Under the pieces are notes generated by a model, which worked only from the letters and a program-made list of their open reading frames with translations, did no database searches and was not told the DNA's origin. Below are positions 29,607 to 38,508 of a stretch of 64,000 nt of DNA, piece after piece. The stretch covers positions 2,728,001-2,792,000 of the forward strand of contig NZ_AP024903.1 in the NCBI RefSeq assembly GCF_024347095.1, read 5' to 3'. Source of the DNA: Vibrio rhizosphaerae. GTDB taxonomy: Bacteria > Pseudomonadota > Gammaproteobacteria > Enterobacterales > Vibrionaceae. Each line of letters opens with the position of its first letter. Positions within the stretch are counted from its first letter, which is position 1. The translations under genes and the position numbers were made by a program.

Positions 29607-30746
29607 ATGCAAGAGAACACAAAAATCGATTTTATTTACCTTTCTGAGCCAGACATGATTAAAGCTGGTGTCATGGATATGCCTCGTTGTGTAGATACCA
29701 TGGAAGCAATGTTCGCACTTTTATATAAGGGCGACTACAGAATGGCAGGGGCAAATAGTGACTCACATGGCGCCTTAATTACTTTTCCGGATCAATCGCC
29801 TTTTCCAACGATGCCAAAACCGACAGCTGATCGTCGTTTGATGGCCATGCCAGCATACCTTGGCGGTGACTTTCAAACCTCCGGCGTGAAATGGTACGGT
29901 TCTAATATTGCCAACCGCGAAAAAGGTCTCCCGCGTTCCATCCTCACACTGATTCTCAATGATATCGATACCGGTGCACCGCTGGCCTTTATGTCCGCCA
30001 ACCTTTTATCGGCTTACCGTACCGGCGCGATTCCGGGAGTCGGAGCTCGCCACCTAGCCCGTAAAGATTCTAAAGTCATTGGCTTGTTAGGTCCGGGGGT
30101 GATGGGGAAAACGACGGTCTCTGCATTTATGGCGACCTGCCCCAATATTGACACGATCAAAATTAAAGGCCGTGGTCAAAAAAGTCTCGATGATTTTATC
30201 GGATGGCTAAAAGAAACCTTCCCACAAATTACTAATATTCAGGTCGTTGACAGTATTGAAGCCGTGGTCCGGGGATCGGACCTTGTCACTTACTGTAATT
30301 CCGGAGAAACCGGCGATCCATCCACTTATCCCATCGTGAAACGCGAATGGGTCAAACCCGGGGCATTCTTAGCGATGCCAGCGAGCTGTTCTTTAGATGA
30401 AGGGATGGAAGGGCCCGAGGTTCGTAAAGTATTAGATAATACCCGTCTGTATGAAGCATGGTATGAAGAATTACCAAAACCCGCCCATAACTGTGTGCCG
30501 CTGATTGGCGTGCGGTTTATGGACATGATAGCCGCCGGTCAATTGGATAAAACCGAACTGGAAGACATCGGCAAGATTGTGGCGAACGATGCACCGGGTC
30601 GTCACAACGATGAAGAAATCATCATCATGTCGGTCGGTGGGATGCCCGTCGAAGATGTTGCCTGGGCTACGGTCATTTATCGCAATGCCATCGAACAAGG
30701 CATTGGCGTAAAACTCAACCTTTGGGATACACCGGTTTTACGCTAA
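29607..30746 (+). CDS. ornithine cyclodeaminase/mu-crystallin family protein, TynB-like
   Basis: 379 residues. The family pattern SAYRTGAIPGVGARHLAR (135-152) and dinucleotide loop GLLGPGVMG (159-167) identify the ornithine cyclodeaminase/mu-crystallin superfamily. From memory this subtype is annotated 'tyramine oxidase subunit B' in other proteobacteria; members bind NAD(P) and act on imines or cyclic amino acids. GAGGTG precedes the ATG. It heads the plus-strand set with a RidA-like protein and a DadA-like oxidase, consistent with amine oxidation and imine handling. Confidence 0.78.
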   Translation: MQENTKIDFIYLSEPDMIKAGVMDMPRCVDTMEAMFALLYKGDYRMAGANSDSHGALITFPDQSPFPTMPKPTADRRLMAMPAYLGGDFQTSGVKWYGSNIANREKGLPRSILTLILNDIDTGAPLAFMSANLLSAYRTGAIPGVGARHLARKDSKVIGLLGPGVMGKTTVSAFMATCPNIDTIKIKGRGQKSLDDFIGWLKETFPQITNIQVVDSIEAVVRGSDLVTYCNSGETGDPSTYPIVKREWVKPGAFLAMPASCSLDEGMEGPEVRKVLDNTRLYEAWYEELPKPAHNCVPLIGVRFMDMIAAGQLDKTELEDIGKIVANDAPGRHNDEEIIIMSVGGMPVEDVAWATVIYRNAIEQGIGVKLNLWDTPVLR

Positions 30747-30788
30747 ACGTCCCCGAACGACTCCCCACTTATCGATAGGAAAACTCAA

Positions 30789-31211
30789 ATGACCATGATT
30801 ACCAAGGTAAAAACCGGCTCAAAACTGGAAGAATTAAGCAGTTACTCTCGTCTCGTATGCGTCGATAACTGGATATTTGTTTCCAATACGGCTGGCCGAA
30901 ACCCTGTTACCCAAGAAATCCCGGAAGATGTCCTTGAACAAACGCACCAAGTGTTCAGCAATGTTGAAGCCGCCCTGAAAAGCGTCGGGGCAAGTCTTGC
31001 CGATGTGGTGATGTCGCGAGTGTTCATTCAGGATCCCAAAGATACGCCGGCAGTGATGACGCTCATCGGGGATAAATTCCGTGGTGTCGATCCGGCCACG
31101 ACAGTGACCTGTCCGCCACTGGGTTCAACCATCTATAAGATGGAGCTAGAAGTCACGGCTTATCGGGGTGCCGCCAACGCGGATGTGAAGACTATTACCA
31201 TTGCTCAATAG
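30789..31211 (+). CDS. RidA family (enamine/imine deaminase-like) protein
   Basis: 140 residues of the Rid/YjgF fold. The visible core is EDVLEQTHQVFSNVEAALKSVGASLADVVMSRVFIQD followed by MTLIGDKFRG (outline at 40-95). The C-terminal region that carries the deaminase Arg in classic RidA does not read as the usual pattern, so it may be a Rid1-7 type paralogue. It probably hydrolyses reactive imines released by the flavin oxidase next door. AGGA lies 8 bases before the ATG. Confidence 0.85.
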   Translation: MTMITKVKTGSKLEELSSYSRLVCVDNWIFVSNTAGRNPVTQEIPEDVLEQTHQVFSNVEAALKSVGASLADVVMSRVFIQDPKDTPAVMTLIGDKFRGVDPATTVTCPPLGSTIYKMELEVTAYRGAANADVKTITIAQ

Positions 31212-31271
31212 AACGGATTGATAAGGCAGAGCATCACAGGCTCTGCTTTTCGGGCACTTTTCAGGAAATAA

Positions 31272-32567
31272 ATGATGACGAAAACACTTGATGCTATTCA
31301 TACACAGGATGAACTACCAGAATCCACAACCGTTGTGATTATCGGTGGCGGTATTATCGGTGTCACAGCCGCCTTAACACTGGCGGAAAGAAACATTCCC
31401 GTTGTATTAATCGAGAAAGGTCATATCGCCGGAGAGCAATCTTCTCGCAACCTTGGGTGGGTCCGAAAAACCAATCGGCATTTACACGATGTGCCACTGG
31501 CGCTCGCCGCCGACAGACTATGGCAAGGTATGCCAGAGAGAATCGGTCAATCTGTCGGCTACAAAGCATCCGGCATTATGTTCTTAGCCAAAACCGAAGC
31601 GCAGGTTGCCATGCATGAAGCTTGGTTAAAATCGGTGGAATCGCTGTCTCTGGACTCACACATGCTCAGCAGCCAAGAAATTGAACAACACGTTCCCGGC
31701 GGTAAAGGCAACTGGCAAGGTGGCATATATACCCCCTCTGACGGACGGGCTGAACCGTCGATTGCGACTACGGCAATGGCCAGAAAAGCGATTGAGCAAG
31801 GCGCAATCATGGTACAAAACTGTGCGGTTCGCACGCTGGCGACAAGCGGCGGAAAAATTAGTGGGGTTGTCACCGAAAAAGGTGAAATCCGTTGTCAGCA
31901 AGTTCTTCTGGCCAGTGGCGCGTGGTCGCGACGTTTTCTGGGAAATCATGGTATCTCTCTGCCAACGCTGCCTCTGATTTGTTCTGTCATGCGGACCAAA
32001 CCGATGGAAGGCCCGACTGACATCGCAGTTGGCGGCCCAGATTTTTCGTTCAGAAAACATAAAGATGGTGGATTCATCATCACCCAGCGTGGTGCCCTAG
32101 ATGCCCATATTACCTTGGATCATTTACTAATCGGCTGGCGCTACTTCAGTCAACTCCGAACCCAGCGCAGTTTCTTACGCACCTCGTTTGGGAAAGCGTT
32201 CTTTGAAGACCTGAAACTTGCTCGTCGCTGGAAGGCTGACAGTCAATCACCTTTTGAACAGATCCGAACCTTAGATCCGAGTGCCAACCCAGCGCTGAAT
32301 CACGAAGCACTCACTAACTTAAGAAAAGCCTGGCCCATTTTTGAACAAGCTGAAATTGAGGAGTCTTGGGCAGGGGTGATTGATATAACCCCAGATTCGA
32401 ATCCAATCATCGACAGAATTCCTGCTATCCCCGGTTTAACGATTGCCACAGGATTTTCTGGTCACGGTTTTGGTACGGGGCCAGCAGCAGGACAGCTAGC
32501 GGCAGATATTGTCACCGACGCGGCTCCGCTTATTGACCCTAGCCCATACAGATTTGAGCGACTTTAA
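31272..32567 (+). CDS. DadA-like FAD-dependent amino acid/amine oxidoreductase
   Basis: 431 residues. FAD-binding GGGIIG (25-30) with the following ExG pattern (LIEKGHIAGEQSSRNLGWVRK), and a C-terminal FAD contact GFSGHGFGTGPAAGQLAADI. This is the DAO/DadA family, which oxidises amino acids or secondary amines to imines and passes electrons to O2 or the respiratory chain. The gene follows the RidA-like gene by 60 bases and ends before a terminator. The set suggests oxidation of an amine with electron transfer, perhaps using the cytochrome b561 further on. Confidence 0.87.
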   Translation: MMTKTLDAIHTQDELPESTTVVIIGGGIIGVTAALTLAERNIPVVLIEKGHIAGEQSSRNLGWVRKTNRHLHDVPLALAADRLWQGMPERIGQSVGYKASGIMFLAKTEAQVAMHEAWLKSVESLSLDSHMLSSQEIEQHVPGGKGNWQGGIYTPSDGRAEPSIATTAMARKAIEQGAIMVQNCAVRTLATSGGKISGVVTEKGEIRCQQVLLASGAWSRRFLGNHGISLPTLPLICSVMRTKPMEGPTDIAVGGPDFSFRKHKDGGFIITQRGALDAHITLDHLLIGWRYFSQLRTQRSFLRTSFGKAFFEDLKLARRWKADSQSPFEQIRTLDPSANPALNHEALTNLRKAWPIFEQAEIEESWAGVIDITPDSNPIIDRIPAIPGLTIATGFSGHGFGTGPAAGQLAADIVTDAAPLIDPSPYRFERL

Positions 32568-32602
32568 ATTCCCCCAGGAAGTATAAGTCTCCCTTCGCTC
32601 AC

Positions 32603-32635
32603 GCCAGTAGCACTTCAGGTATGCTGGCATTTTTA
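32603..32635 (+). terminator. probable terminator of the TynB-RidA-DadA operon
   Basis: GCCAG(TA)GCA pairs with TGCTGGC around CTTCAGGTA, followed by ATTTTTAT. A two-base bulge weakens it, but the T-run and position 36 bases after the stop fit. Confidence 0.65.
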
Positions 32636-32690
32636 TCGATGAGGACCAATCAGCCATTCAACAATGATGTATGACTGATTGGTCCCGATA
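32634..32690. repeat. long inverted repeat of unknown role
   Basis: GGACCAATCAG (32643-32653) and CTGATTGGTCC (32675-32685) are a perfect 11-base pair around 21 bases, with TATCG and CGATA flanking symmetrically after a 4-base offset on the left. No T-run follows, so it is not an obvious terminator. It could be a regulatory dyad or a remnant of a small mobile element. Confidence 0.7.
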
Positions 32691-33145
32691 AACAACGGTT
32701 TTGTTATGAATCAATCGGCGGTATGCCTAACTTGTCTACGGCCGCAAGCATTACACCGAGATTGCCCGTCAAGTGACCAAACATAAGCCAATCACGAGTT
32801 TTTCTCGAGCGACACCCACCATCAGCCTTCCGCTAATCACCCAAATTCGGACGAAAGCCCATCCATTCCCGATCAGCAAATTTGCTTCACAAAGACGCGA
32901 AGTGATTTTTTGGCTCAGTATCTTCTCTCGCAGAACAAACGCTTCTTGCTCGACTATTTATCACATCTTTCTTATCGCATTTTTCTCGAAGAGCTCACTT
33001 ATTGACTGTTTTATTAAAGATAAATCAAAACAAAAAACCCTTAAAAACAACCACCCAAAAACAACAAAATCTCATTTTATGATATTTTTTTAATTTTTTT
33101 GTAGAAAAACGCGCCACCCTCATATAACATCTCCTTAACACATAA

Positions 33146-33198
33146 TTAACGAAGACTTCACCCACTCGTTAAGCAGAAGTAACAATTAAACTCGTTAG
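33146..33198. promoter_or_regulatory. candidate operator of the APC permease gene
   Basis: TTAACGA (33146-33152) and TCGTTAA (33166-33172) form a perfect inverted pair 13 bases apart; a further TCGTTAG lies at 33192-33198. All sit within 65 bases of the permease start. The binding protein is unknown, and this motif differs from TAATGTGAGAAT. Confidence 0.45.
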
Positions 33199-33209
33199 GA
33201 ATCTTTGAT

Positions 33210-34634
33210 ATGAAACAGACCACATTAAAAAAAGAGAGCTTAGGACTATGGTCGATAGTATTTTTCGTCATAGCCGCCGCGTCTCCTCTAACCGGTGCGG
33301 TGGGTGCATTACCTATTGCTTTTATGGCTGGAAATGGTCCAGGTATTCCCGGAATCTATGTTGTTGCGGGGATTCTGCTGACGTTGTTTAGCTTTGGTTT
33401 TATTGCAATGAGCCGTCATGTCGTTAACTCAGGTGCATTTTACTCCTACGTGAGCAAAGGGCTTGGCCCTTCTTCTGGTTTAGCGGCTTTCTTTGTTGCG
33501 ATTCTGGCCTATCTGTCGATGGTTTTTTCTGTCAGCTCATTATTCGGTTTCTTTGCCAGCATTTTCTTAGCGAGTAATTTTGGTATCGATGTGCCCTGGT
33601 GGATGTTGGCTATCGCCAATCAGGTGATCGTGGTATTACTGGGGATTGCTAAAGTAGAAATTGGCGGACGGATTCTTGGGGTTCTCATGCTACTTGAGGT
33701 CGCGATTATTCTCTTAGTTGACCTGGTGATCATCAAACAGCCGATTGCCATGGAATTTACCTCTTTCACACCTTCTGTAACATTCAGTGGCAACGCTGGC
33801 GTCGGACTTATATTTGCTATCTGTTCTTTTATCGGTTTTGAAGCCTCTGCAATTTATTCGGAAGAGTGCAAAACGCCGGAAAAAACAATTCCCCGGGCTA
33901 CGCTCGTGGCGGTCGCAATTATCACCATATTCTATGCTTTCACAGCATGGGCCATCGTCCAATACGTGGGCGACACCAAAGTTGGTGAAGTTGCGGCACA
34001 AGACCCGGGGATGTTCATTTACAACATTGCAGATCAATTACTGGGCCCTTGGTCGAGTCAAGTCATGTCCGTTTTACTGATCACGAGTCTCTTTGCTGCG
34101 ACTCAGGCCTTCCACAATACACTTTCACGCTACTTATTCTCTTTAAGCCGTGATGGATTGTGCTGGTCAAAGTTCTCAACATTGCATCCCAAATATCACA
34201 CGCCGTATGTCGCCAGCCTGATTCAAGGGGTCGCCATCGTCGTTGGTTTGCTAATACTGGTCTCAATGGGCCTTGATCCAATGGCTAATATTTTTGCTTG
34301 GGCATCTGCGCTTGGTGCAATCTCCATACTCGCCCTACAGTGTGCGGTTTCATTTGCTGTCGTGGCTTTCTTTATGAGAAATCCGTCGTTACAAGCCTCC
34401 CTTTGGAGCCGCTTAATTTCGCCGGCGCTGGCAGCTATCGGCATGGTTCTTTCCTTATATATGGTGATTAATAATCTCGACGTCCTCAGTGGATCGAACT
34501 CACCGGTAGTCAGAGCGTTACCTTATTTAGTCGTCGCTTTTGCGGTACTGGGCTTTGTGATCGCCAAGCGATTGCATCAAGCCAATCCGGCTCGCTTTGC
34601 CAGCATGACTAAGGTTGTGAATACGTTGAAATAA
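33210..34634 (+). CDS. APC superfamily amino acid/amine permease
   Basis: 474 residues with about twelve membrane segments. The N-terminus has the APC helix-I pattern LGLWSIVFFVIAAASPLTGAVG (11-32), and FIGFEASAIYSEECKTPEKTIPRA matches the conserved helix VI and following loop. Such permeases import amino acids or amines by H+ or Na+ coupling. Next to the amine-oxidation genes it probably imports their substrate. Separate promoter region with its own inverted repeat; AGGA precedes the ATG. Confidence 0.9.
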   Translation: MKQTTLKKESLGLWSIVFFVIAAASPLTGAVGALPIAFMAGNGPGIPGIYVVAGILLTLFSFGFIAMSRHVVNSGAFYSYVSKGLGPSSGLAAFFVAILAYLSMVFSVSSLFGFFASIFLASNFGIDVPWWMLAIANQVIVVLLGIAKVEIGGRILGVLMLLEVAIILLVDLVIIKQPIAMEFTSFTPSVTFSGNAGVGLIFAICSFIGFEASAIYSEECKTPEKTIPRATLVAVAIITIFYAFTAWAIVQYVGDTKVGEVAAQDPGMFIYNIADQLLGPWSSQVMSVLLITSLFAATQAFHNTLSRYLFSLSRDGLCWSKFSTLHPKYHTPYVASLIQGVAIVVGLLILVSMGLDPMANIFAWASALGAISILALQCAVSFAVVAFFMRNPSLQASLWSRLISPALAAIGMVLSLYMVINNLDVLSGSNSPVVRALPYLVVAFAVLGFVIAKRLHQANPARFASMTKVVNTLK

Positions 34635-34640
34635 TCCGCA

Positions 34641-34687
34641 GGCAAAGGAAGAATTATTCGTTCATTCTCAGACTAATTCTCCCCTTG
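34641..34687. repeat. imperfect inverted repeat after the permease gene
   Basis: GGCAA, GG and GAATTA on the left pair with TAATTC, CC and TTGCC on the right, with small mismatches, 6 bases past the permease stop. No clear T-run follows. It may be an mRNA-end structure. Its loop also contains TAGTCTGAGAAT on the minus strand, 10 of 12 to the shared motif. Confidence 0.45.
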
Positions 34688-34803
34688 CCTCATATCGTAA
34701 TACCGTCGTAATACATATATGTCAGACATATAAAAAGCTTGTTTTAAACAGTTAAAAATAACATCCGATTAACTTATGCCTTTATTACTTGTCACTCAGT
34801 AAT

Positions 34804-35355
34804 ATGGAAATTCCGAGGTACTTCAAATTGAAATACTCTAAATCGATCAGAACAATACATTGGTTAAGCGCGACTATCGTTATAGGTTTACTTGCTTTAG
34901 GTATCTATATGACGCCGTATGATGAAGCAAATGCTGCATTTGCAGATAACTTATATTTTTGGCACAAGTCGTTTGGGGTACTATTTTTCATCATTGTGCT
35001 GGTGCGTATATTTGTGCGCAGAAGAAGTAAATTACCCCCGTTACCAGATGGCATATCAAAAACGGAGAGAGTGATTGTCAATCTGGCCCATAAATTATTT
35101 TACATTTTGATGGTGGCGATTCCCCTGCTGGGATACATCCAATCGAGCTCTTATGAGTATAGTGATGGGGTACATTTCTTCTTTTTTGATTTACCTGAGC
35201 TCTTACCAAAGAATCAAGCGGTCTATGAGGTCGCCAACACATTACATAAATGGCTGTCATTTGTATTAATCGGTCTGATTACATTACACATACTTGGCGC
35301 GTTACGGCACCGTTTATTCGACAGAAAAAATGATGTCTTAAAGAGAATTTTGTAA
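34804..35355 (+). CDS. cytochrome b561 family membrane protein
   Basis: About 183 residues, four membrane helices with His residues placed for two b hemes: IRTIHW, FWHKSFG, NLAHKLF and LHKW/LHILG. Family members move electrons from quinol or flavoprotein donors, or protect against superoxide. ATG at 34804 is annotated; a TTG at 34828 has a much better ribosome site (GAGGT, 8 bases) and would give a protein starting at KYSKSIRTIHW. It lies next to the amine-oxidation cluster and could accept electrons from the flavoprotein, which is a guess. Confidence 0.85.
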   Translation: MEIPRYFKLKYSKSIRTIHWLSATIVIGLLALGIYMTPYDEANAAFADNLYFWHKSFGVLFFIIVLVRIFVRRRSKLPPLPDGISKTERVIVNLAHKLFYILMVAIPLLGYIQSSSYEYSDGVHFFFFDLPELLPKNQAVYEVANTLHKWLSFVLIGLITLHILGALRHRLFDRKNDVLKRIL

Positions 35356-35365
35356 CGTTTGTTCA

Positions 35366-35398
35366 AACCCCGTTCAGCATACACTGAACGGGGTTTTC
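35366..35398 (+). terminator. intrinsic terminator after cytochrome b561
   Basis: Perfect 12-base-pair stem AACCCCGTTCAG/CTGAACGGGGTT with a 6-base loop, followed by TTTT. It closes the accessory region before rsmI, whose convergent end is 19 bases away. Confidence 0.88.
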
Positions 35399-35416
35399 TG
35401 CTCACGACTCATCGCA

Positions 35417-36280
35417 TCAATCCAGATGTTCAAGTCCCCACTTATAGAGTGCGTTTTTCTTCAGATGATACATTTCAGCCACGAGCCCCGCCGCTTTTTT
35501 CAAAGGAAGCTCCTGAACGAGGATTTTCAGCATCCGAACGGCATCCTCAGAAAATTCATCTGACTCAGTACGGCGATACCCATGAATCAGTAAAACCATT
35601 TCACCTTTACGACGGTTTTCATCGGCCATCACCCACGGGATCAGTTCTCCCAGTGGCAACCCCTGAATCGTCTCAAAGGTTTTGGTCAGCTCTCTTGCCA
35701 GAACAACTTCTCGTTCTGGGCCAAGAACCGCCTGTAAATCTTGCAGTGATTCAACGATGCGATGGGTCGATTCATAGAAAATACAAGTTCGCTCATCATG
35801 CGCAATCGCTGCTAGTTTATCTTTACGAGCTTTTGTTTTCGGAGGAAGGAAACCTTCAAAACTAAACCGATCCGATGGTAACCCAGACGCACTTAATGCG
35901 GTAATCACAGCACAAGGCCCCGGCAAAGGGACGACTTTTACATCAGCCTGACGACAAAGTTTTACAAGATGATATCCTGGATCGCTGATCAATGGCGTTC
36001 CTGCATCAGAGACTAAAGCAATGGACTGTCCGGATAGCAGTTTATCAACCAAGACTGAAGCTCTATCCTGTTCATTATGGTCATGCAGAGCAAAGGTTTT
36101 GGTTTGAATATTCAGGTGAGATAAAAGTTTCCCTGTGTGGCGTGTATCCTCAGCAGCAATCAGATCAACCTGAGAAAGAACCTCAATGGCTCTTTGCGTT
36201 ATATCACCGAGATTACCAATTGGTGTAGGAACAATGTATAGTGTTGGCGCTTGCTCCTGCAACGTTTTATGATTCGTCAT
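35417..36280 (-). CDS. rsmI: RsmI, 16S rRNA 2'-O-methyltransferase (C1402)
   Basis: 287 residues of the tetrapyrrole-methylase fold. [15 protein letters not shown] at the N-terminus and [13 protein letters not shown] are RsmI signatures, as are [13 protein letters not shown] and the C-terminal extension. It methylates the same 16S nucleotide as RsmH, encoded at the other side of the accessory segment. Divergent from lpoA. Confidence 0.97.
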   Translation of the reverse strand: MTNHKTLQEQAPTLYIVPTPIGNLGDITQRAIEVLSQVDLIAAEDTRHTGKLLSHLNIQTKTFALHDHNEQDRASVLVDKLLSGQSIALVSDAGTPLISDPGYHLVKLCRQADVKVVPLPGPCAVITALSASGLPSDRFSFEGFLPPKTKARKDKLAAIAHDERTCIFYESTHRIVESLQDLQAVLGPEREVVLARELTKTFETIQGLPLGELIPWVMADENRRKGEMVLLIHGYRRTESDEFSEDAVRMLKILVQELPLKKAAGLVAEMYHLKKNALYKWGLEHLD

Positions 36281-36341
36281 TTGTTTATCATCACTTCAAA
36301 GATTATTATAGAGACAATTTTACCGGAATAATGTATAGCTC

Positions 36342-38150
36342 ATGGCTCAGAAAAAGCATAACAGACTCAATGTGGCACGCCTAATCGCTCAGATTACCTT
36401 CACAATCCTTCTTGCGGCATGTGCTTCCAATTCACCAGACTCGAACCGTGTCGATATTACACAAAGCCCGACACTCAGTTCTCAGGACTATCTCATGAGA
36501 GCCGACAGCAATGAAGGGTCAATACAAAATGACTGGCTGATCATGGCACTCAAAGCAGCGGTGAAAGAAAACCAAGTTGCTCAAGCAAATTTACTGCTAT
36601 TCCGGCTCACCAAACAAAACCTGAGTGAAACGCAACAAGCGGAATGGCAACTTGCCCGGGCCAGACTCTTTCTCAACAATAATCAGAATGAAGCTGCACT
36701 GGAAAGACTAACGTTTAAACCGTGGTGGAAACTGCCTGATGCTCAATGGTTAGCATTCTATCAGACTAGAGCCGATATTTTTATCAGTCTTGAAAAATGG
36801 TTTGATGCTGCCCGGGCTTTAGTCGAAGTTTATGATCTGAGCCCGGAGAATCTCCAACCGAAAGTTGCCCGTCAGATCTGGCAAAATCTTTCTCATTATT
36901 CCGCAACAGAAATAACAGAGTTAAATGTTTCATCAGATGAAGATGAGTTAGCGGGTTGGCTGCAACTCGCCATTTATATGAAAACGCTCGATGGCGATCT
37001 CACCCAACTCAAAAATACACTCGAAAAATGGTTAGCAGAAAATAGCCATCATCCGGCAGCACTACATATGCCCGGCGGTGTCAAAGCGGTTTTGGCGATG
37101 AAGATTTCAACGCCGAAGAAAACGGCTTTGCTGCTACCTCTGAGCGGTAAATTTTCTCAGCAGGCGCAGTTAATCCGGGATGGATTTATGTTTGCGATGA
37201 TGAATGATCAGAACAGAGATCCGGACATGACGCTGAGTGTGATCGATACCAACGAACAATCATTTTCAGATACGGTCAATCAGTTGATGCAAGAACATAT
37301 CGACTTCGTTGTCGGCCCGTTGATTAAAGAAGATATCACCCAGTTGCAACAAATCGAGCAACAGAAAAAACACCAAATTCCAATGCTGGCCTTGAATATT
37401 CCTGAAAACATTCATCCGAATTCAGCCGCATGCTATTTTGCCTTGTCTCCAGAACAAGAAGCCAGTCAGGCCGCAAAATATTTATTCCGTCAGGGATATC
37501 AGTATCCGTTGATTCTTGTGCCTCAAGGCAGTTACGGTGAAAGAGTAGCAGATGCGTTCCAACAAGAGTGGCAGAAATATAGTAAACACCCACTCACTAT
37601 CAGCGAATTTGGTGATAAGCGCCATTTACAGCAAAATATCAATGCGGTTTTCGGCCTTCAGGACAGTCAGAAAAATATTGCACAAATGGAATCATTACTG
37701 GATATGAAGCTGGAAAGTCAGCCCCGTAGCCGACGTGATATCGATACAGTCTATATTGTTGCCAATAGCGCGGAGCTCACACTACTCAAACCATTTATCG
37801 AAGTAGCGATCAACCCGGACACCACGCAACCGAAACTGTTTTCAAGTTCTCGGAGTAATAGCGGTAATCAATATGAAGATCTCTCAGGGGTAACCTTCAG
37901 TGATATTCCGCTTTTGCTCAAACCTCAAGCCACGACCAAAACACAGATGGACGCATTGTGGTCTAAAGATTCGAATGCCGAAAAACGCTTGAAAGCCATG
38001 GGAATGGATGCGTACACGTTAATGACATCTCTCCCGCAAATGAAAGCTGTCGAGGGGTATCAAGTTCAGGGGCAAACGGGCACTCTCAGTATTGATAAGC
38101 AATGTATCGTCCAGCAGGAATTAAGCTGGGGAGAATATGGCTCGCTTTAG
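36342..38150 (+). CDS. lpoA: LpoA, outer-membrane lipoprotein activator of PBP1a
   Basis: 602 residues. Signal peptide with lipobox LLAAC (Cys27), an N-terminal TPR-like half and a C-terminal periplasmic-binding-like half beginning near KTALLLPLSGKFSQQAQLIRDG. It activates the peptidoglycan synthase PBP1a from the outer membrane. Starts the lpoA-yraN-diaA-dolP set; overlaps yraN by 14 bases. Confidence 0.96.
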   Translation: MAQKKHNRLNVARLIAQITFTILLAACASNSPDSNRVDITQSPTLSSQDYLMRADSNEGSIQNDWLIMALKAAVKENQVAQANLLLFRLTKQNLSETQQAEWQLARARLFLNNNQNEAALERLTFKPWWKLPDAQWLAFYQTRADIFISLEKWFDAARALVEVYDLSPENLQPKVARQIWQNLSHYSATEITELNVSSDEDELAGWLQLAIYMKTLDGDLTQLKNTLEKWLAENSHHPAALHMPGGVKAVLAMKISTPKKTALLLPLSGKFSQQAQLIRDGFMFAMMNDQNRDPDMTLSVIDTNEQSFSDTVNQLMQEHIDFVVGPLIKEDITQLQQIEQQKKHQIPMLALNIPENIHPNSAACYFALSPEQEASQAAKYLFRQGYQYPLILVPQGSYGERVADAFQQEWQKYSKHPLTISEFGDKRHLQQNINAVFGLQDSQKNIAQMESLLDMKLESQPRSRRDIDTVYIVANSAELTLLKPFIEVAINPDTTQPKLFSSSRSNSGNQYEDLSGVTFSDIPLLLKPQATTKTQMDALWSKDSNAEKRLKAMGMDAYTLMTSLPQMKAVEGYQVQGQTGTLSIDKQCIVQQELSWGEYGSL

Positions 38151-38505
38151 CCACCGGGAAATTGGTGCTCGCTATGAACAAGCAGCGTCGGCCTTTTTAT
38201 TGGAACGAGGCTTACAATTGATCACCCAAAATTTTTCATGTCGCACGGGTGAAATTGATTTGATTATGCGAGATCAACAAACGACGGTATTTGTTGAAGT
38301 TAAATATAGAAAGAACCGATACTTCGGTCATGCGGCAGAAGCCGTGACACCGACAAAAACAAAAAAATTAATTCAGACCGCTCAGTTCTGGCTATTAAAA
38401 CAAGGTTTGTCACCTTATGACACTGATTTTCGTTTCGATGTGATTGCCATTCATCAAGATGGCGATCACATCGATTGGTTTCAAAATGCAATAACGCAGG
38501 AATAA
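38137..38505 (+). CDS. yraN: YraN, UPF0102 family putative endonuclease-like protein
   Basis: 122 residues. The UPF0102 core is seen as GARYEQAASAFLLERGL, then TGEIDLIMRDQQTTVFVEVKYRK, with the D-x-n-E-V-K pattern of a restriction-like nuclease fold. Cellular role not established. It starts within the lpoA 3' end and diaA follows 3 bases later, so it is co-translated. Confidence 0.92.
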   Translation: MARFSHREIGARYEQAASAFLLERGLQLITQNFSCRTGEIDLIMRDQQTTVFVEVKYRKNRYFGHAAEAVTPTKTKKLIQTAQFWLLKQGLSPYDTDFRFDVIAIHQDGDHIDWFQNAITQE

Positions 38506-38508
38506 CCG

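Larger units (their letters stand above)
32568..33209. other. 642-base interval without a convincing gene
   Basis: Contains the terminator of the flavoprotein gene, a long dyad (32634-32690), AT-rich DNA, and the control region of the permease with TTAACGA repeats. A 106-codon open frame at 32773-33093 has no recognisable protein features and I do not count it. It may be eroded coding sequence. Confidence 0.6.

Noticed and set aside
32773..33093. 106-codon ORF in the gap before the permease
   Set aside because: Low-complexity, Lys/Ser/Phe-rich, no ribosome site and no recognisable domain.
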